Shown here piece by piece: positions 27,688 to 38,076 of a DNA stretch of 64,000 nucleotides. The translations under genes and the position numbers were made by a program. Origin of the DNA: AP-15 sp963845735 (GTDB taxonomy: Bacteria > Pseudomonadota > Alphaproteobacteria > ATCC43930 > CGMCC-115725); NCBI GenBank assembly GCA_963845735.1, contig CAWJTR010000011.1, positions 434,001-498,000 on the forward strand, in the 5' to 3' direction. Below the pieces are notes generated by a model. It did not search any database. It was given only the letters and a program-made list of their open reading frames with translations, and had not been told where the DNA came from. Within the stretch, counting starts at the first letter, position 1. Each line of letters begins with the position of its first letter.

Positions 27688-30649
27688 TCTTCGATCTCGC
27701 CGCGCCCAACCCGTTCGAGATGCTCGTAATCCGAAAAACGCGGCTTTCGCGCCGGTACGGGGATTGCGAGATAAGGGGTGGCGGGATCGTCGAAACGCTC
27801 GACCAATGCGCGCAGCTTGGCGCCCGCGCGATCGACCAGTGCTCGTGGCTCGCCATCGTCGATCGGGCAACGCATTCCCGCCGGTGCACGACCGCCGAGC
27901 TTCCAATACTCGAGCGCCGCCGGGGTGCCGCTGATCGCGCCGAAGCTGCCGTCGCGCAAGATCAGCGCCTCCAGCGGCAGCTGCGGCGCGTATCCTGCGC
28001 CTATCGCCTTCTTGGCCGGCAAGCTGCCGGTCTTGTAATCGATCAGCAGAAACGCGCCCGATGCCAGACGGTCGATGCGGTCGGCCGTGGCGGTCAATTC
28101 AAATGACCCGCCAGGCAGGCCGCGCAAGGTCAGGCTGCCCTTCAACTCGCTGAAGCTCTCGATGATCGCCTGGCGATGCGTCGCTTCTTCCGCGACGAGC
28201 CAGCGGACGATCCGCTCGAAGCGCGGCCACCAGAACGCCCATGCGCCGGGGCGCGACAGCACGGCGCCGAAATGGCGGCGCCCGATCGCGATCAGCTCGG
28301 ATACCGGATCGGAGGGCAATTGGCGCGGAAAGCGGCGCACAAATTCGGCAAGGGCCTCATGGATGCAGATGCCGAGATCCGCTCGACCGGGATCGGCGTC
28401 CAGTTCGTCCAAGGCTGTCAGACCCAGGATATGGCGGGCATAGATCGCGTAGGGATCGCCGAGCCAGGTCTCGATCTGGGTGACCGACAGCTTGCGTGGC
28501 CGCGCGGAAAGCGGTGGGCGCGGCGCGGCTGGCGGCGAGGGTCGGTATTCCACAGCGTCGAGCCCATCGGCGGCAGCCAGGATCGTCGGATCGGACGGCA
28601 GCGCATGGTCGAGGCCGCACGCGCGCAACACTGTGTCAAGGCGCAACAGCCAGCGCGACGGTACCGTCGGCACCCCTTCGCTGCGCGCGGCGCGGGTCAA
28701 CGCCACTTCCGGGGCCGCGATCGACTGGGTGAAATCATGCGCGGCAATGCCGATCGCTCGCTCCGGCACGGCGATCTCGAACTCGCGCCGCATCTGCCGC
28801 GACATCCACGGGTCGTGCGCGGGCGGCCCAGGCCAAGTGCCTTCGTTCAGTCCCCCGAGGACGACAAGATCGGCCTGCTGCAACCGCGCCTCGACCAGGC
28901 CCCAGATCGCGAGCCGCGGGTGGCGGCCATAGGCCGGCCGGACGACGGCGCCGACGGCGAGCGCCTCGAACAGCGCCAAGTAGTGGTGGCCGGGCAATGG
29001 CGGAAAATCGCCGGCGGCATCGATCAGCTCGTGGCAAAAGCGGGCCGCCGTATCACCAGCGGCTTCACGCCACAGTCGCGCGCCGCCGGTCTCGGTATCG
29101 GTCGCCGCCAACCGCTCGGCCGCTTCGATATGCGCGGTGGCGAGGCGGGCGAGCGGCGCCGAATTCGGCGGCGAGCAGATCCGGCAACGCGCCGAGACAG
29201 GATTCGAGCCGGTCAGCAAAGCGGGCGAGCTTGATGTCGGCCCCGGCGATGGCGGCTCTAAGACCGGCAAAGCCCGGGGCCGGGCGCGGTCCGAGAATCG
29301 CCTGCTCGAGCGTCCGCGTCAGGTCGCGAAACGCCGCGGGGGCGAGCCCGCCGGCGGCCAGCGGGTGCTTCAGTGCGGCGAGCAGCGGCACCGGCGCCAA
29401 CCCGCTCGTGGCAAGCTCGAGCACCAGGCGCAGAAACACGCCGGGTGGTGTGCGGTTCAACGGCAGACCCGCCGAATCGTCGATCTCGATGTCCCAGCGG
29501 CGCAGTTCGGCCGCCACTCGGCGGGCAAGTTCGCGGTCGGGGGTGACGAGCGCCGCGGTGGCCCCGGGGGTTTCGAGCTTGCGCCGGAGCAGCAGAGCAA
29601 TCGTCAGTGCCTCTTCATGCGCGCCGGCGCAATCGTAGCGGCTGAGCCCGGCAAGCGTTTCGGCGGGCAGCGGAGCCAGATCGCGCCAGGCGTCGGTCGT
29701 CGCCGCCGGCCGCATCGCCTCGGCGACCAGCTGCACCCGCTGAGCGCGCGGTGAAGCCTTCCGGGCGAGCGGAAGATCCCAATCGCGGATATCGGCCGGG
29801 CTGAGGTCGAGGGCCTTCAGCAAGCGTCGCCATTAGGTGCTGCGGGTGGGCCTCGTCATCTTCGATCGCGGCCCATTGCGCCATGTCGCAGAAGCGGTCG
29901 AGCCCGGGCAGGATCACGGCGCCCCGATCAAGGGCAGCGACCACCGAGATCAGCTCGGTCATCGCCGGGATCCCGCCGGTGAGCCCGGCGGCGATGACCG
30001 GGTCGCGGGGCGGAGATCGGCGCCAGATCGCCGCCTGCTGCGCCAGCAGGCGGTTGCGCCGATCGGCCGGATCGAGCGCGCCCTCAGCGGCGAGAATGCC
30101 GGGCCAGGACCGCGGCAAGATTTCGAGAAAGGTGCGCACGATCTGCCAATGCTCGGCCATATCGGCCGGCGCGAGGTCGGCGAGCCGCGCAAAGCTCGCG
30201 CCCTCGGTCGCAACGGTGTCGAGAAACCGCGCGAGGCTGGCGGCGAGTGCCGCGGCCTGGCCCGGCAGGAGCGGGTCGGCACTGCGCCGTCTACCCCACT
30301 CCAGCACCAGCCGGGTCAACAGCAGCCGGCGGCGCAGTTCCGGGATCGCCGGCGGCACCGCCATGGTGCTGCCGTCGTCCGCCACGCCCTCGACCAAGGA
30401 CAGCTCGTCCGAATCGAGGTCGCCGATCGGCCGCATCCGCGGCAGCAGCAACGGCGTGCCCGGGTCCCGCCCGTCGGGTAGGACGCGCAGAAAAGCCTCG
30501 CGCAGAGCTCGCACCGCACGCCGGGTCGGCAATAGAACAGTGATCCGCGGCAGCGCTAGCGGATCATCGCCGGCGATGGCGAGCAACCCCTCGGCCAGGG
30601 TGGTCAAAAACGGGCGGTCCGGCGCGATGGTGTAGAGATTGGGCTGCAC
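27681..30649 (-). CDS. addB: Double-strand break repair protein AddB, two frame breaks
   Basis: The partner subunit of AddA, about 989 residues after correction. The N-terminus (GTG at 30649, VQPNLYTIAPDRPFL) is followed by ITVLLPTRRAVRALREAFL. The middle frame has LVTPDRELARRVAAELRRW. The C-terminal frame holds VLGGLNEGTWPGPP and the nuclease domain with SVTQIETWLGDPYAIYAR and FLLIDYKTGSLPAKK. The frame is lost near 29825 and near 29160. In the family, AddB carries the second nuclease and a Chi-recognition helicase-like fold. It is encoded 23 bases after the nucleotidyltransferase gene and overlaps addA. Confidence 0.92.
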
Positions 30650-30672
30650 GACAGCTCGCGCCCCGTGGCCGG

Positions 30673-31395
30673 CTAGCGCTCGATGCGGTGGGAGGACAGA
30701 CGCTCGCGGGTCGCCTCCAGCCCTGCCGGCGTGCCGATGTGATACCATTCGCCGTCATGTACGATCGCGCTCAGGCGACCCATGTGCTCGGCCCGGTCGA
30801 ACAGCCGGACCAGCGAGAAGACGCGGTCGGTCACGCCGTCGAACAGGCGGCGGTGCAAGAGCTGGATGCCGGCGAACAGGTAGGGTGCGACTTCGCGCTC
30901 TCCGCGGCGACGAGGACACCCCAATGGGTCGAGCAAATAATCGCCGTTGCCATCATAGCCGACAGCGCTCACCGTGCGCTGCAGCAGCAGCACTGCGTCC
31001 ATCCGCTCGGGATCGAAGGCGCGAGCCAGACGGAGCAATGCCGGCTCCATGCCATCCAGCCAGAATACGTCGGCGTTGATGACGAAAAAGGCCTCGCCGA
31101 GTGACGGCAAGACCTGCGCGATCCCGCCGCCGGTATCGAGCAGCTCGGCTTCTTCCGAGATCTCGATGTCCGGGTGGCGGCGGCTGGCCAGATGCTCTGC
31201 GACCTTCGCCGCCAAATAATGGGTGTTGACGACAATGTGCTCGACGCCGACCCACGCCAGTCGATCGATCGCATGATCGAGCAAAGTGCGCCCATTGAGT
31301 TCAACAAGCGGCTTCGGCACGGTGTCGGTCACCGGACGCAGCCGCGTCCCGAGCCCGGCCGCCAATACCATTGCCCGACGCGGCGGCGCGATCAC
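30673..31395 (-). CDS. murU: N-acetylmuramate-1-phosphate uridylyltransferase-like nucleotidyltransferase
   Basis: A 240-residue sugar-nucleotide pyrophosphorylase fold with the signature MVLAAGLGTRLRPVTDTVPK, metal-binding FVINADVFW and GEWYHIGTPAGLE. It begins with GTG overlapping the stop of the upstream kinase (GTGA). The pair matches AmgK-MurU, the cell-wall recycling bypass that turns MurNAc into UDP-MurNAc and confers fosfomycin tolerance in Pseudomonas (known biology). Assignment to MurU rests on length and neighbourhood; a general glucose-1-phosphate transferase activity cannot be excluded. Confidence 0.85.
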   Translation of the reverse strand: MIAPPRRAMVLAAGLGTRLRPVTDTVPKPLVELNGRTLLDHAIDRLAWVGVEHIVVNTHYLAAKVAEHLASRRHPDIEISEEAELLDTGGGIAQVLPSLGEAFFVINADVFWLDGMEPALLRLARAFDPERMDAVLLLQRTVSAVGYDGNGDYLLDPLGCPRRRGEREVAPYLFAGIQLLHRRLFDGVTDRVFSLVRLFDRAEHMGRLSAIVHDGEWYHIGTPAGLEATRERLSSHRIER

Positions 31396-32471
31396 GCGGC
31401 ACCTCTCAGATCGCGCATGCGCCGGCCGGGCGGCAGATGGCGATCGAGCCAGCCTGCGATGGCGCCGAGCGCCGGGTCACGAAGATCAGCCTCGAGCAGG
31501 CGCCACAGCCGTGGGATATGGGCGAGATAGCCGGGCTTGCCGTCGCGCTTCCATAGCCGAGTGAAGATGCCGAGGATCTTGCAGTTGCGCTGGGCGGCGA
31601 GGATCGCGGCCGAGCGCGCGAAGGCGGCGCGGTCGAGCGCCGGGAAGGCGGCGATATAGCGCACCATCATCGCTTGGCGCAACCGGTCGGAGACATCGCG
31701 CCGCGCGTCCTCCAATAGCGAGACGAGATCGTAGGCCGGCGGGCCCCAGACCGCGTCCTGGAAATCGAGCAGCCCACAGCTTCGCACGCCCCGGCGTCCG
31801 GGCAGCAGCATCAGATTGTCGATATGGAAGTCGCGCAGGACCAGGGTCGAACCGAACGGTTCCACCGCCTGCGGCAAGATCGCGCGCCACAGCGCCAGAT
31901 ATTCCTCGCGCAAGGACGATGCGGCAGGGGCGCCAAGGACCGCGGGCAGATACCAATCGACGAGCAATGCCGCTTCGCCGAGCAGCCGCGCCTCGTCGTA
32001 GGACGGCAGGTCGGGCGCGCCGCCCGCCGCCACCGCTTGCTGCAAACCTACCAATGTATCGATCGCGAGGGTATAGAGGGCGGGCTCATCGGCGCCGCCG
32101 GCCAAGAGCCGAGTGTAGGTGTCGTCGCCGAAATCCTCGATCAGCAGGAGGCCTTCGGCGCGGTCCTCGGCCAATACCTCGGGAGCGCTGAAGCCGAGCC
32201 TCCGCAGAATCGCCGCCACCGCGACATAGGGACCGACATCCTCCTGCGGCGGCGGGGCGTCCATCAAGACCGCACGGTCACCGCCGCGGCTGAGCCGGTA
32301 GTAGCTGCGAAAGGAAGCATCGCCGGCGAGCGGCGTATGCACCGCACCGTCCCAGCCGCACGCTTGAAGAAAATCCGACATCGCCCGCTGCCGCATGGCG
32401 ACCTTCGCCGGCAGCATGCTGCCCCGCGATTCGGCGAAGACGCCGGAAATGGCCGGATCAGGCATCGGCAT
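31392..32471 (-). CDS. amgK: Anomeric MurNAc/GlcNAc kinase-like phosphotransferase
   Basis: A 359-residue aminoglycoside phosphotransferase-fold kinase. The N-lobe has LAGDASFRSYYRL, the catalytic loop is LVLRDFHIDNLML (Asp as base, Asn for metal) and the metal-binding LLDFQDAVWGPPAYDL follows. This combination, next to a MurU-like gene, identifies AmgK, which phosphorylates MurNAc or GlcNAc at C1. The start is ambiguous: ATGs at 32471 and 32465 overlap the tsaE stop, and MRQRAMSDFL further in is where homology usually begins. Confidence 0.86.
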   Translation of the reverse strand: MPMPDPAISGVFAESRGSMLPAKVAMRQRAMSDFLQACGWDGAVHTPLAGDASFRSYYRLSRGGDRAVLMDAPPPQEDVGPYVAVAAILRRLGFSAPEVLAEDRAEGLLLIEDFGDDTYTRLLAGGADEPALYTLAIDTLVGLQQAVAAGGAPDLPSYDEARLLGEAALLVDWYLPAVLGAPAASSLREEYLALWRAILPQAVEPFGSTLVLRDFHIDNLMLLPGRRGVRSCGLLDFQDAVWGPPAYDLVSLLEDARRDVSDRLRQAMMVRYIAAFPALDRAAFARSAAILAAQRNCKILGIFTRLWKRDGKPGYLAHIPRLWRLLEADLRDPALGAIAGWLDRHLPPGRRMRDLRGAA

Positions 32472-32922
32472 CAACCCCGGCTAGTCGCGCCCGCCACGCG
32501 GCATCGCTGACCAGAAACGCGCGCCTCGTCTGCGGGCGATCGCCAAAATCCAGGGTGATTTCGAGACGGCGCTGCGGCAGCAAAGACGCCAGCCGCTCTG
32601 GCCATTCGATCAGCGACACGCCCGAAGCGAAGGCTTCTTCGATGCCGAGCTCCCAAGCTTCTTCGGCGGCGTCGAGGCGGTAGAGATCGAAATGCCAGAT
32701 CGCCACGGCATCCGTCTGGTAGATCTGAACCAGGGTGAAGGTCGGGCTTGGGACTTCCTCATGCGCATCGCCGCGAGCGCGGATAAAGGCTCGGGCAAAG
32801 CTGGTTTTTCCAGCGCCGAGATCGCCCTTCAGCGCGATGATGTCGCCGGGTACGACCAGCGCCGCGACACGCGCGGCGAGCGCGGCGGTGGCGGCTTCAT
32901 CGGGTAGGTCGACGATGATCAT
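32458..32922 (-). CDS. tsaE: tRNA threonylcarbamoyladenosine biosynthesis ATPase TsaE
   Basis: A 154-residue P-loop ATPase (GDLGAGKTSFARAFIRA) with the family motifs VPSPTFTLVQIY, HFDLYRL and SLIEWPERL. It supports TsaB/TsaD in making t6A37 on ANN-decoding tRNAs and is essential in most bacteria. The ATG at 32922 is chosen; a GTG directly before it is also possible. It is the first gene of the tsaE-amgK-murU-addB-addA-trxA series, with a 14-base overlap into amgK. Confidence 0.94.
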   Translation of the reverse strand: MIIVDLPDEAATAALAARVAALVVPGDIIALKGDLGAGKTSFARAFIRARGDAHEEVPSPTFTLVQIYQTDAVAIWHFDLYRLDAAEEAWELGIEEAFASGVSLIEWPERLASLLPQRRLEITLDFGDRPQTRRAFLVSDAAWRARLAGVDADA

Positions 32923-33087
32923 CACCTACGCGTTGTATATGTAGCGATGATTATCCGCAATATCTGCTTTTCAGCGCTTACCACTACAGGAAAAGCGGAT
33001 GTTCGCGGAGGCGGCGGAACAAGCGCCACTCGTGGTGAATTGCAGGAGGCGCAACTCCGGCTCTGGGGTTGCAGCGCGGGCTGCTCG

Positions 33088-35149
33088 CTACGCCGAGACC
33101 TCGTTCACCGTGTCGGCGCGCTGGTGTGGGCGCCCTGGTGCGGCGGTGTCGGCACCAGAGAACAGACCGGCCCCACGGCCGATAGGGAGCCGGCAGGTCA
33201 CCCGGGTTCCGCGGCCCAACGCCGATTCGATTTCGACACTTCCGCCGTGCAACTCGATCAGGCTTTTGACCAGGGACAGGCCGAGCCCGGAGCCTCCTTC
33301 CCGCTTGCAGGCGTATCTTTCGAAGACTCTGGCTTGATCGGTCGGAGCGATGCCAATACCGGTGTCGGCGACGGTGAGCAGCAGTTCGCCCTGAGAATAC
33401 CGGCCTTCGATGCCAATTGCCCCGCCGGGCGGGGTGAATTTGACTGCATTGGAAATCAAGTTGAACAGCGCCTGCTTAAGCCGCCGCTCATCGGCCTCGA
33501 TCGCGCCGATCTGCGACGGGCAGCGCAGGCTGATCTCGAGCCCCCGGCTGCGCGCGCGTTCCTGGGTCAGGGTCACTACCGCCCGCAGCATTTCCGGAAT
33601 GTCGACCCGACTACGCTCCAATACCATATAGCCGGCTTCGATTGTCGCCAGATCGAGGATGTCGTTGATCAAAGTCATCAACTGGTGTGAACTGTCGAGA
33701 ATTCCGCGGCAATATTCCGATTGGCTCGAATTGAGCGAGCCGAAATATTGGTTGTTCAGAATTTCGGCAAAGCCGATGACCGTGTTCAGCGGCGTGCGCA
33801 GCTCGTGCGAAACGCTGGCGATGAATTCGCTCTTGAGCCGCCCGGCGGTCTCGAGTGCGTCGTTGCGTTCGCGCAATGCCCGCTCGACCCGGGCCGTGTC
33901 GCTGACGTCGAGATAGGTCAGCAGCACCTCGCCGTCGGGCAGCGGCACGCTCGCCACCTGCAGCATCGAGCCGTCGCGCCGATTAAGCAGGCCGTTCGTC
34001 AAGCCCGGCGCGATGACCTTGGCGACGATTCCGCTCTTTACCTCGGTCCAGTCGCCGCGATCGTCGATAAAATCGCGAGTCTTCTCGACGATCTCGCTGA
34101 TATGCGGCTCGCCGGCGACGTCCTCCTCCGATAGTCCCCACATCGCCCGAAACGCCGGATTGTTAAGTTTCAATCGGCCGTCGCTGCCGTAGACGGCGAT
34201 GCCTTCGAACAGATGGTCGAGGGTGGCGCGCTGTACCTGGATCAGCGTGTTGTACGAGCATTCGAGGGCCAGGCGGTCGCTAACGTCCTCGTAAACGAAG
34301 GTCAGCCCGCCGAACGGGTGTGGCGATACCGTCAGCTGCAAGGTGCGTCCGTCGGGCAGATGCATAAGCTCGTGCCGAGGCTCGATCAGCGAGGTGAACA
34401 GCGCGCATCGCTCGCGCTTGAAGGCTCGAAAATCGGCGAATTCCGGAAGGCGGCGGGATTCGCGCAGGCGCTCGAGGATTTCGCCCAGCGTGGGCTCGCC
34501 GGCGAGCCACGCCTCCTCGATCCCCCACAAGCTGGCGAAGGCATGGTTGAAGAACGTCAGCTTTCTGTCGGGGCCAAAGATGGCGACCGCGGCGTAGATG
34601 CTTTCGAGTACATCGGCATGCGCGTTGATGTGGCGCCACAGCTCAGCTCGCACGGCTTCGACATCGGTGCAGTCGCGGGCGAAGCCGATCGTCCCGCCGG
34701 CAGCGCATGGCGCCTCGACGAGATCGAGCAGCCGGCGTTGCCCGCCGATCACGACATGGGCCTGTTCCGAGCGTGAGCCGGCCAACCGGACCATGTTGGC
34801 GGGCGCGCCGACCGCATCCCCGCTGCCGGCGGGGATAAGCTCGCGGGCCTCGGCGAGAACTTCCTCGCGGGCGGCGCCGAGAGAAGCGGCATAGGCCAGG
34901 TTGCAGTCGACGAGGCTACCGCCGCGGTCGCGCCGCCACACCGGCATCGGCACCGCGTCGAGCATCTCACGCAGTCGCGCCATCTCCTCGCCGGCTGCCC
35001 GCACCGCCGACTCCGCCTCGGCGCGGTCATGTTCGAGCGCGGCCAGGCTGCGACGGCTGTACACGCAAACGCACACATGCATGCACCCAAAGCCCGCCAC
35101 AGGCGATTGCGACGATCATGCAAAGTACGGCGGCAGCCTCGATCACCAT
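33088..35149 (-). CDS. PAS-domain sensor histidine kinase, frame slip near the N-terminus
   Basis: A membrane sensor kinase of about 686 residues. The ATG at 35149, with AGGGGTG upstream, opens a hydrophobic anchor (MVIEAAAVLCMIVAIACGG, then LWVHA). The frame must change near 35070-35085, in an alternating GTGTGCG stretch, to continue as YSRRSLAALEHDRAEAES. Then come a coiled coil, three PAS-like modules (PMPVWRRDRGGSLVDCNLAY, AVAIFGPDRKLTFFNHAF, GIAVYGSDGRLKLNNPAFRA), HisKA with SHELRTPLNTVIGF, and HATPase_c with NAVKFTPPGG, DTGIGIAP and GSGLGLSL. This kinase commonly sits beside tsaE in alphaproteobacteria. No response regulator is adjacent; the signal is unknown. Confidence 0.9.
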
Positions 35150-35289
35150 CGGACACCCCTTTTTCAGCCTGGGGTAGGAGTCGATACGTCCGACTCCCCA
35201 ATTCCGGCATTATGGGGTGTTCTGGTAAAAGAAAAGAGGAATTCGACGATGATTCCCTTATAAGTTGTTAAAGGGCACTTTTTTCGGGT

Positions 35290-36585
35290 TTAATACCGAT
35301 AATGCTCGGGTTTGAAGGGACCCGATCGGTCGAGGCCGAGATAGCCGGCCTGCGCCGGGCTGAGCTTGGTCAGCTTGACCCCGAGCTTGTCGAGGTGGAG
35401 CGCGGCCACCTTTTCGTCGAGGTGCTTGGGCAGCACATAGACCTTGTTCTCGTATTTGCCATGGTTGGTCCACAGCTCGATCTGGGCCAGCACCTGGTTG
35501 GTGAAGGAGGCGCTCATCACAAAGCTCGGATGGCCGGTGGCGCAGCCCAAATTGACCAGCCGGCCCTTGGCGAGGACGATCAGCCGCCTGCCGTCGGGAA
35601 AGACGACCTCGTCGACCTGGGGCTTGACCTCCTCCCAGGGATAGTTGCGCAACGCGTCGATCTGGATCTCGCTGTCGAAATGGCCGATGTTGCAGACGAT
35701 GGCGCGGTCCTTCATCTGGCGCATATGGTCGATGGTGATCACGTCGATGTCGCCGGTCGCAGTGACGAAGATGTCGCCTTGCGAGGCAACGTCGTCCATC
35801 GTCGTCACCTGATAGCCCTCCATCGCCGCCTGCAAGGCGCAGATCGGATCGATCTCGGTGACCATGACGCGGGCGCCCTGGCTCCTGAGGCTCGCGGCCG
35901 AGCCCTTGCCGACATTGCCGAAGCCGCAGACGACCGCGAGCTTGCCGGCCAGCATCACGTCGGTGGCGCGCTTGATGCCGTCGACCAGGCTCTCGCGGCA
36001 GCCGTAAAGGTTATCGAATTTCGATTTGGTGACGCTGTCGTTGACGTTGATCGCCGGCGCCTTCAGCGCGCCTTCCCGCATCATCTCGTAGAGCCGGTTG
36101 ACGCCGGTGGTCGTCTCCTCCGAGATGCCGCGGACGTGGCGCAACAGATCTGGGTGCTGGTCGTGCAGGATCTTGGTCGCGTCGCCGCCGTCGTCGAGCA
36201 CCATATTCGGCGTCCAGCCCTCCGGACCGCGCAAAGTCTGCTCGATGCACCATTCGTATTCCTCCTCGGTCTCGCCCTTCCAGGCAAAGACCGGGATACC
36301 GCGCGCCGCGATCGCCGCGGCGGCATGGTCCTGGGTCGAGAAGATGTTGCACGAGCTCCAGCGCAAAGTGGCGCCGAGATGGATCAGGGTCTCGATCAGC
36401 ACCGCGGTCTGGATCGTCATGTGCAGGCAGCCGACGATGCGCGCGCCCGCGAGCGGCTTCGCCGCGCCAAACTCGTCGCGTAATGCCATCAGCCCCGGCA
36501 TCTCGGTCTCGGCGATCGCAATCTCGCGCCGCCCCCAATCGGCAAGCGAAATATCGGCAACCCTGTAGTCGGTGAAGGCGGGCAT
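35290..36585 (-). CDS. ahcY: Adenosylhomocysteinase (SAH hydrolase)
   Basis: A 431-residue NAD-dependent hydrolase that splits S-adenosylhomocysteine to adenosine and homocysteine, keeping the methyl cycle running. Substrate motifs include GCLHMTIQTAVLIETL, NIFSTQDHAAAAI and NVNDSVTKSKFDNLYG, and the NAD-binding loop is VVCGFGNVGKGSAA. The C-terminus KPEHYRY is the conserved Lys/Tyr tail completing the NAD site of the neighbouring subunit. The frame is intact and full length. The leader has a hairpin-forming 8-base repeat (CGGCAAGC/GCTTGCCG, about 36650-36695), but the SAH-riboswitch core was not recognisable. Confidence 0.98.
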   Translation of the reverse strand: MPAFTDYRVADISLADWGRREIAIAETEMPGLMALRDEFGAAKPLAGARIVGCLHMTIQTAVLIETLIHLGATLRWSSCNIFSTQDHAAAAIAARGIPVFAWKGETEEEYEWCIEQTLRGPEGWTPNMVLDDGGDATKILHDQHPDLLRHVRGISEETTTGVNRLYEMMREGALKAPAINVNDSVTKSKFDNLYGCRESLVDGIKRATDVMLAGKLAVVCGFGNVGKGSAASLRSQGARVMVTEIDPICALQAAMEGYQVTTMDDVASQGDIFVTATGDIDVITIDHMRQMKDRAIVCNIGHFDSEIQIDALRNYPWEEVKPQVDEVVFPDGRRLIVLAKGRLVNLGCATGHPSFVMSASFTNQVLAQIELWTNHGKYENKVYVLPKHLDEKVAALHLDKLGVKLTKLSPAQAGYLGLDRSGPFKPEHYRY

Positions 36586-36844
36586 TTATCGACTCTCCAA
36601 AAATGGCGCTCGCGGCGGTGCCGCATTTAGCAGCGCCGCAACCCATTCGGCAAGCCGGGAGGCTCCTACCGTTTCAGCTTGCCGCCGGCTTCGTGAGCGT
36701 CATTCTTGGCGTCGGACATCGGTTTATCCCCCAATCCACATCCTCAACTTCGCATCCATAGCGAATTCGATCGATGGTCCAGTTCAAGGCCCGCGGACCG
36801 CAAGCGCCCGATTGAATTCGCAGCATGTTCGGGAAACGTTTGAC

Positions 36845-38065
36845 ATGTACCAGAATGCCGCTATCCTTGCCGGCTTTTTGCTGATCTACAGTGCGGTCGC
36901 GGGCCGGATCGAACGGTCGTGGCTCAGCGGCCCGATCGTGTTTACTGCGGGCGGCCTGTTGCTTGGGCCCTACGGCCTGGGCCTGGTTCGGCTCAACCTC
37001 GGTGCTGAGGGGTTACGCACCCTGGCGGAGCTGACGCTCGCCATGGTTTTGTTCACTGATGCGGCCAACGCGGATTTCGACGTTGTCAGGCGACACATCG
37101 GCGTCCCCGAAAGGCTGCTGCTGATCGGGCTGCCGCTGACGATCGTTCTCGGCTTCCTGGTCGCGATGGTCCTTTTTCCCGGCATTGCCCCGCTCGAAAT
37201 GGCCTTGCTGGCGGCGATACTTGCTCCGACCGACGCGGCGCTCGGCAAACCAGTGGTGACAAACCCCACCGTCCCGGCGGTGATGCGCGAGGCGCTCAAC
37301 CTCGAGAGCGGCCTCAATGACGGCATCTGCGTGCCGATCGTCGTGCTGCTGCTGGGGCTTGCCGTCGAGACCCAGATCGACCACGCGACGATGATCCACG
37401 CAATCCGAGTGGTTGTCGAAGAGCTTGGCATCGGGGCGGTGATGGGCCTCGCGCTGACCTGGCTGACCACCTTAATGCTGCGATTTGCCGAGCGGCAAGG
37501 TTGGATCAGCGAGCACTGGGAGGAAGTTCCGATCGTCGCTCTGGCGGCCGCGTGCTTTGCCGCGGCTCAGGCGGCGGGCGGCAGCGGCTTCATCGCCTGC
37601 TTTGTCGGCGGGCTGCTGTTGAGCGGGCTGCGCCAGCGTCACAAAGAGGGACTACTCCGCGGCGCCGTCGCCACCGGGGAGGCTCTGGCGCTCCTAACAT
37701 GGATCGCGTTCGGGATCGGGGCGCTTGCCCCAATCGTCGCGCGACTCACCTGGCCGGCGCTGCTTTATGCCGTGCTCAGCTTGACCGTGATCCGAATGGG
37801 TCCCGTGTTTCTGTGCCTCGCCGGAACCGGGATGCGCGCGGCGGACAAGCTGTTCATCGCCTGGTTCGGCCCGCGCGGACTCGCGACGATCGTATTCGGG
37901 GTGATCATCTTGAACGAGAAGCTACCCGGGAACGACACGATCATCGCCGTAGCCGGAGGCACCGTTCTGTTGAGCGTCGTCACTCATGGCGTAACCGCAA
38001 ACCCGCTGGTAAAGGCGATAGCCGGGCGTTCATCTGAAAAGTCCCCGGCGGTCAACGACCGGTAG
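36845..38065 (+). CDS. Cation:proton antiporter, CPA1 (NhaP-like) family
   Basis: A 406-residue membrane protein with about 12 helices. The antiporter signature appears as ILAPTDAALGKPVV and LNLESGLNDGICVP, the helix-5 Asn-Asp pair typical of CPA1 exchangers, and AWFGPRGLATIVFG matches the conserved C-terminal GPRG motif. It likely exchanges Na+ or K+ for H+ across the inner membrane. There is no C-terminal TrkA domain. The ATG at 36845 marks the first helix (MYQNAAILAGFLLIY); the open frame extends upstream, but that extension has no membrane-protein character. Divergent from ahcY. Confidence 0.9.
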   Translation: MYQNAAILAGFLLIYSAVAGRIERSWLSGPIVFTAGGLLLGPYGLGLVRLNLGAEGLRTLAELTLAMVLFTDAANADFDVVRRHIGVPERLLLIGLPLTIVLGFLVAMVLFPGIAPLEMALLAAILAPTDAALGKPVVTNPTVPAVMREALNLESGLNDGICVPIVVLLLGLAVETQIDHATMIHAIRVVVEELGIGAVMGLALTWLTTLMLRFAERQGWISEHWEEVPIVALAAACFAAAQAAGGSGFIACFVGGLLLSGLRQRHKEGLLRGAVATGEALALLTWIAFGIGALAPIVARLTWPALLYAVLSLTVIRMGPVFLCLAGTGMRAADKLFIAWFGPRGLATIVFGVIILNEKLPGNDTIIAVAGGTVLLSVVTHGVTANPLVKAIAGRSSEKSPAVNDR

Positions 38066-38076
38066 GAAGGCGGCGC

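Noticed and set aside
36586..36720. SAH riboswitch upstream of ahcY
   Set aside because: The leader has hairpins and a GCGCTGC string but not the conserved GAGGAGCGCUGC core with its pseudoknot partner.
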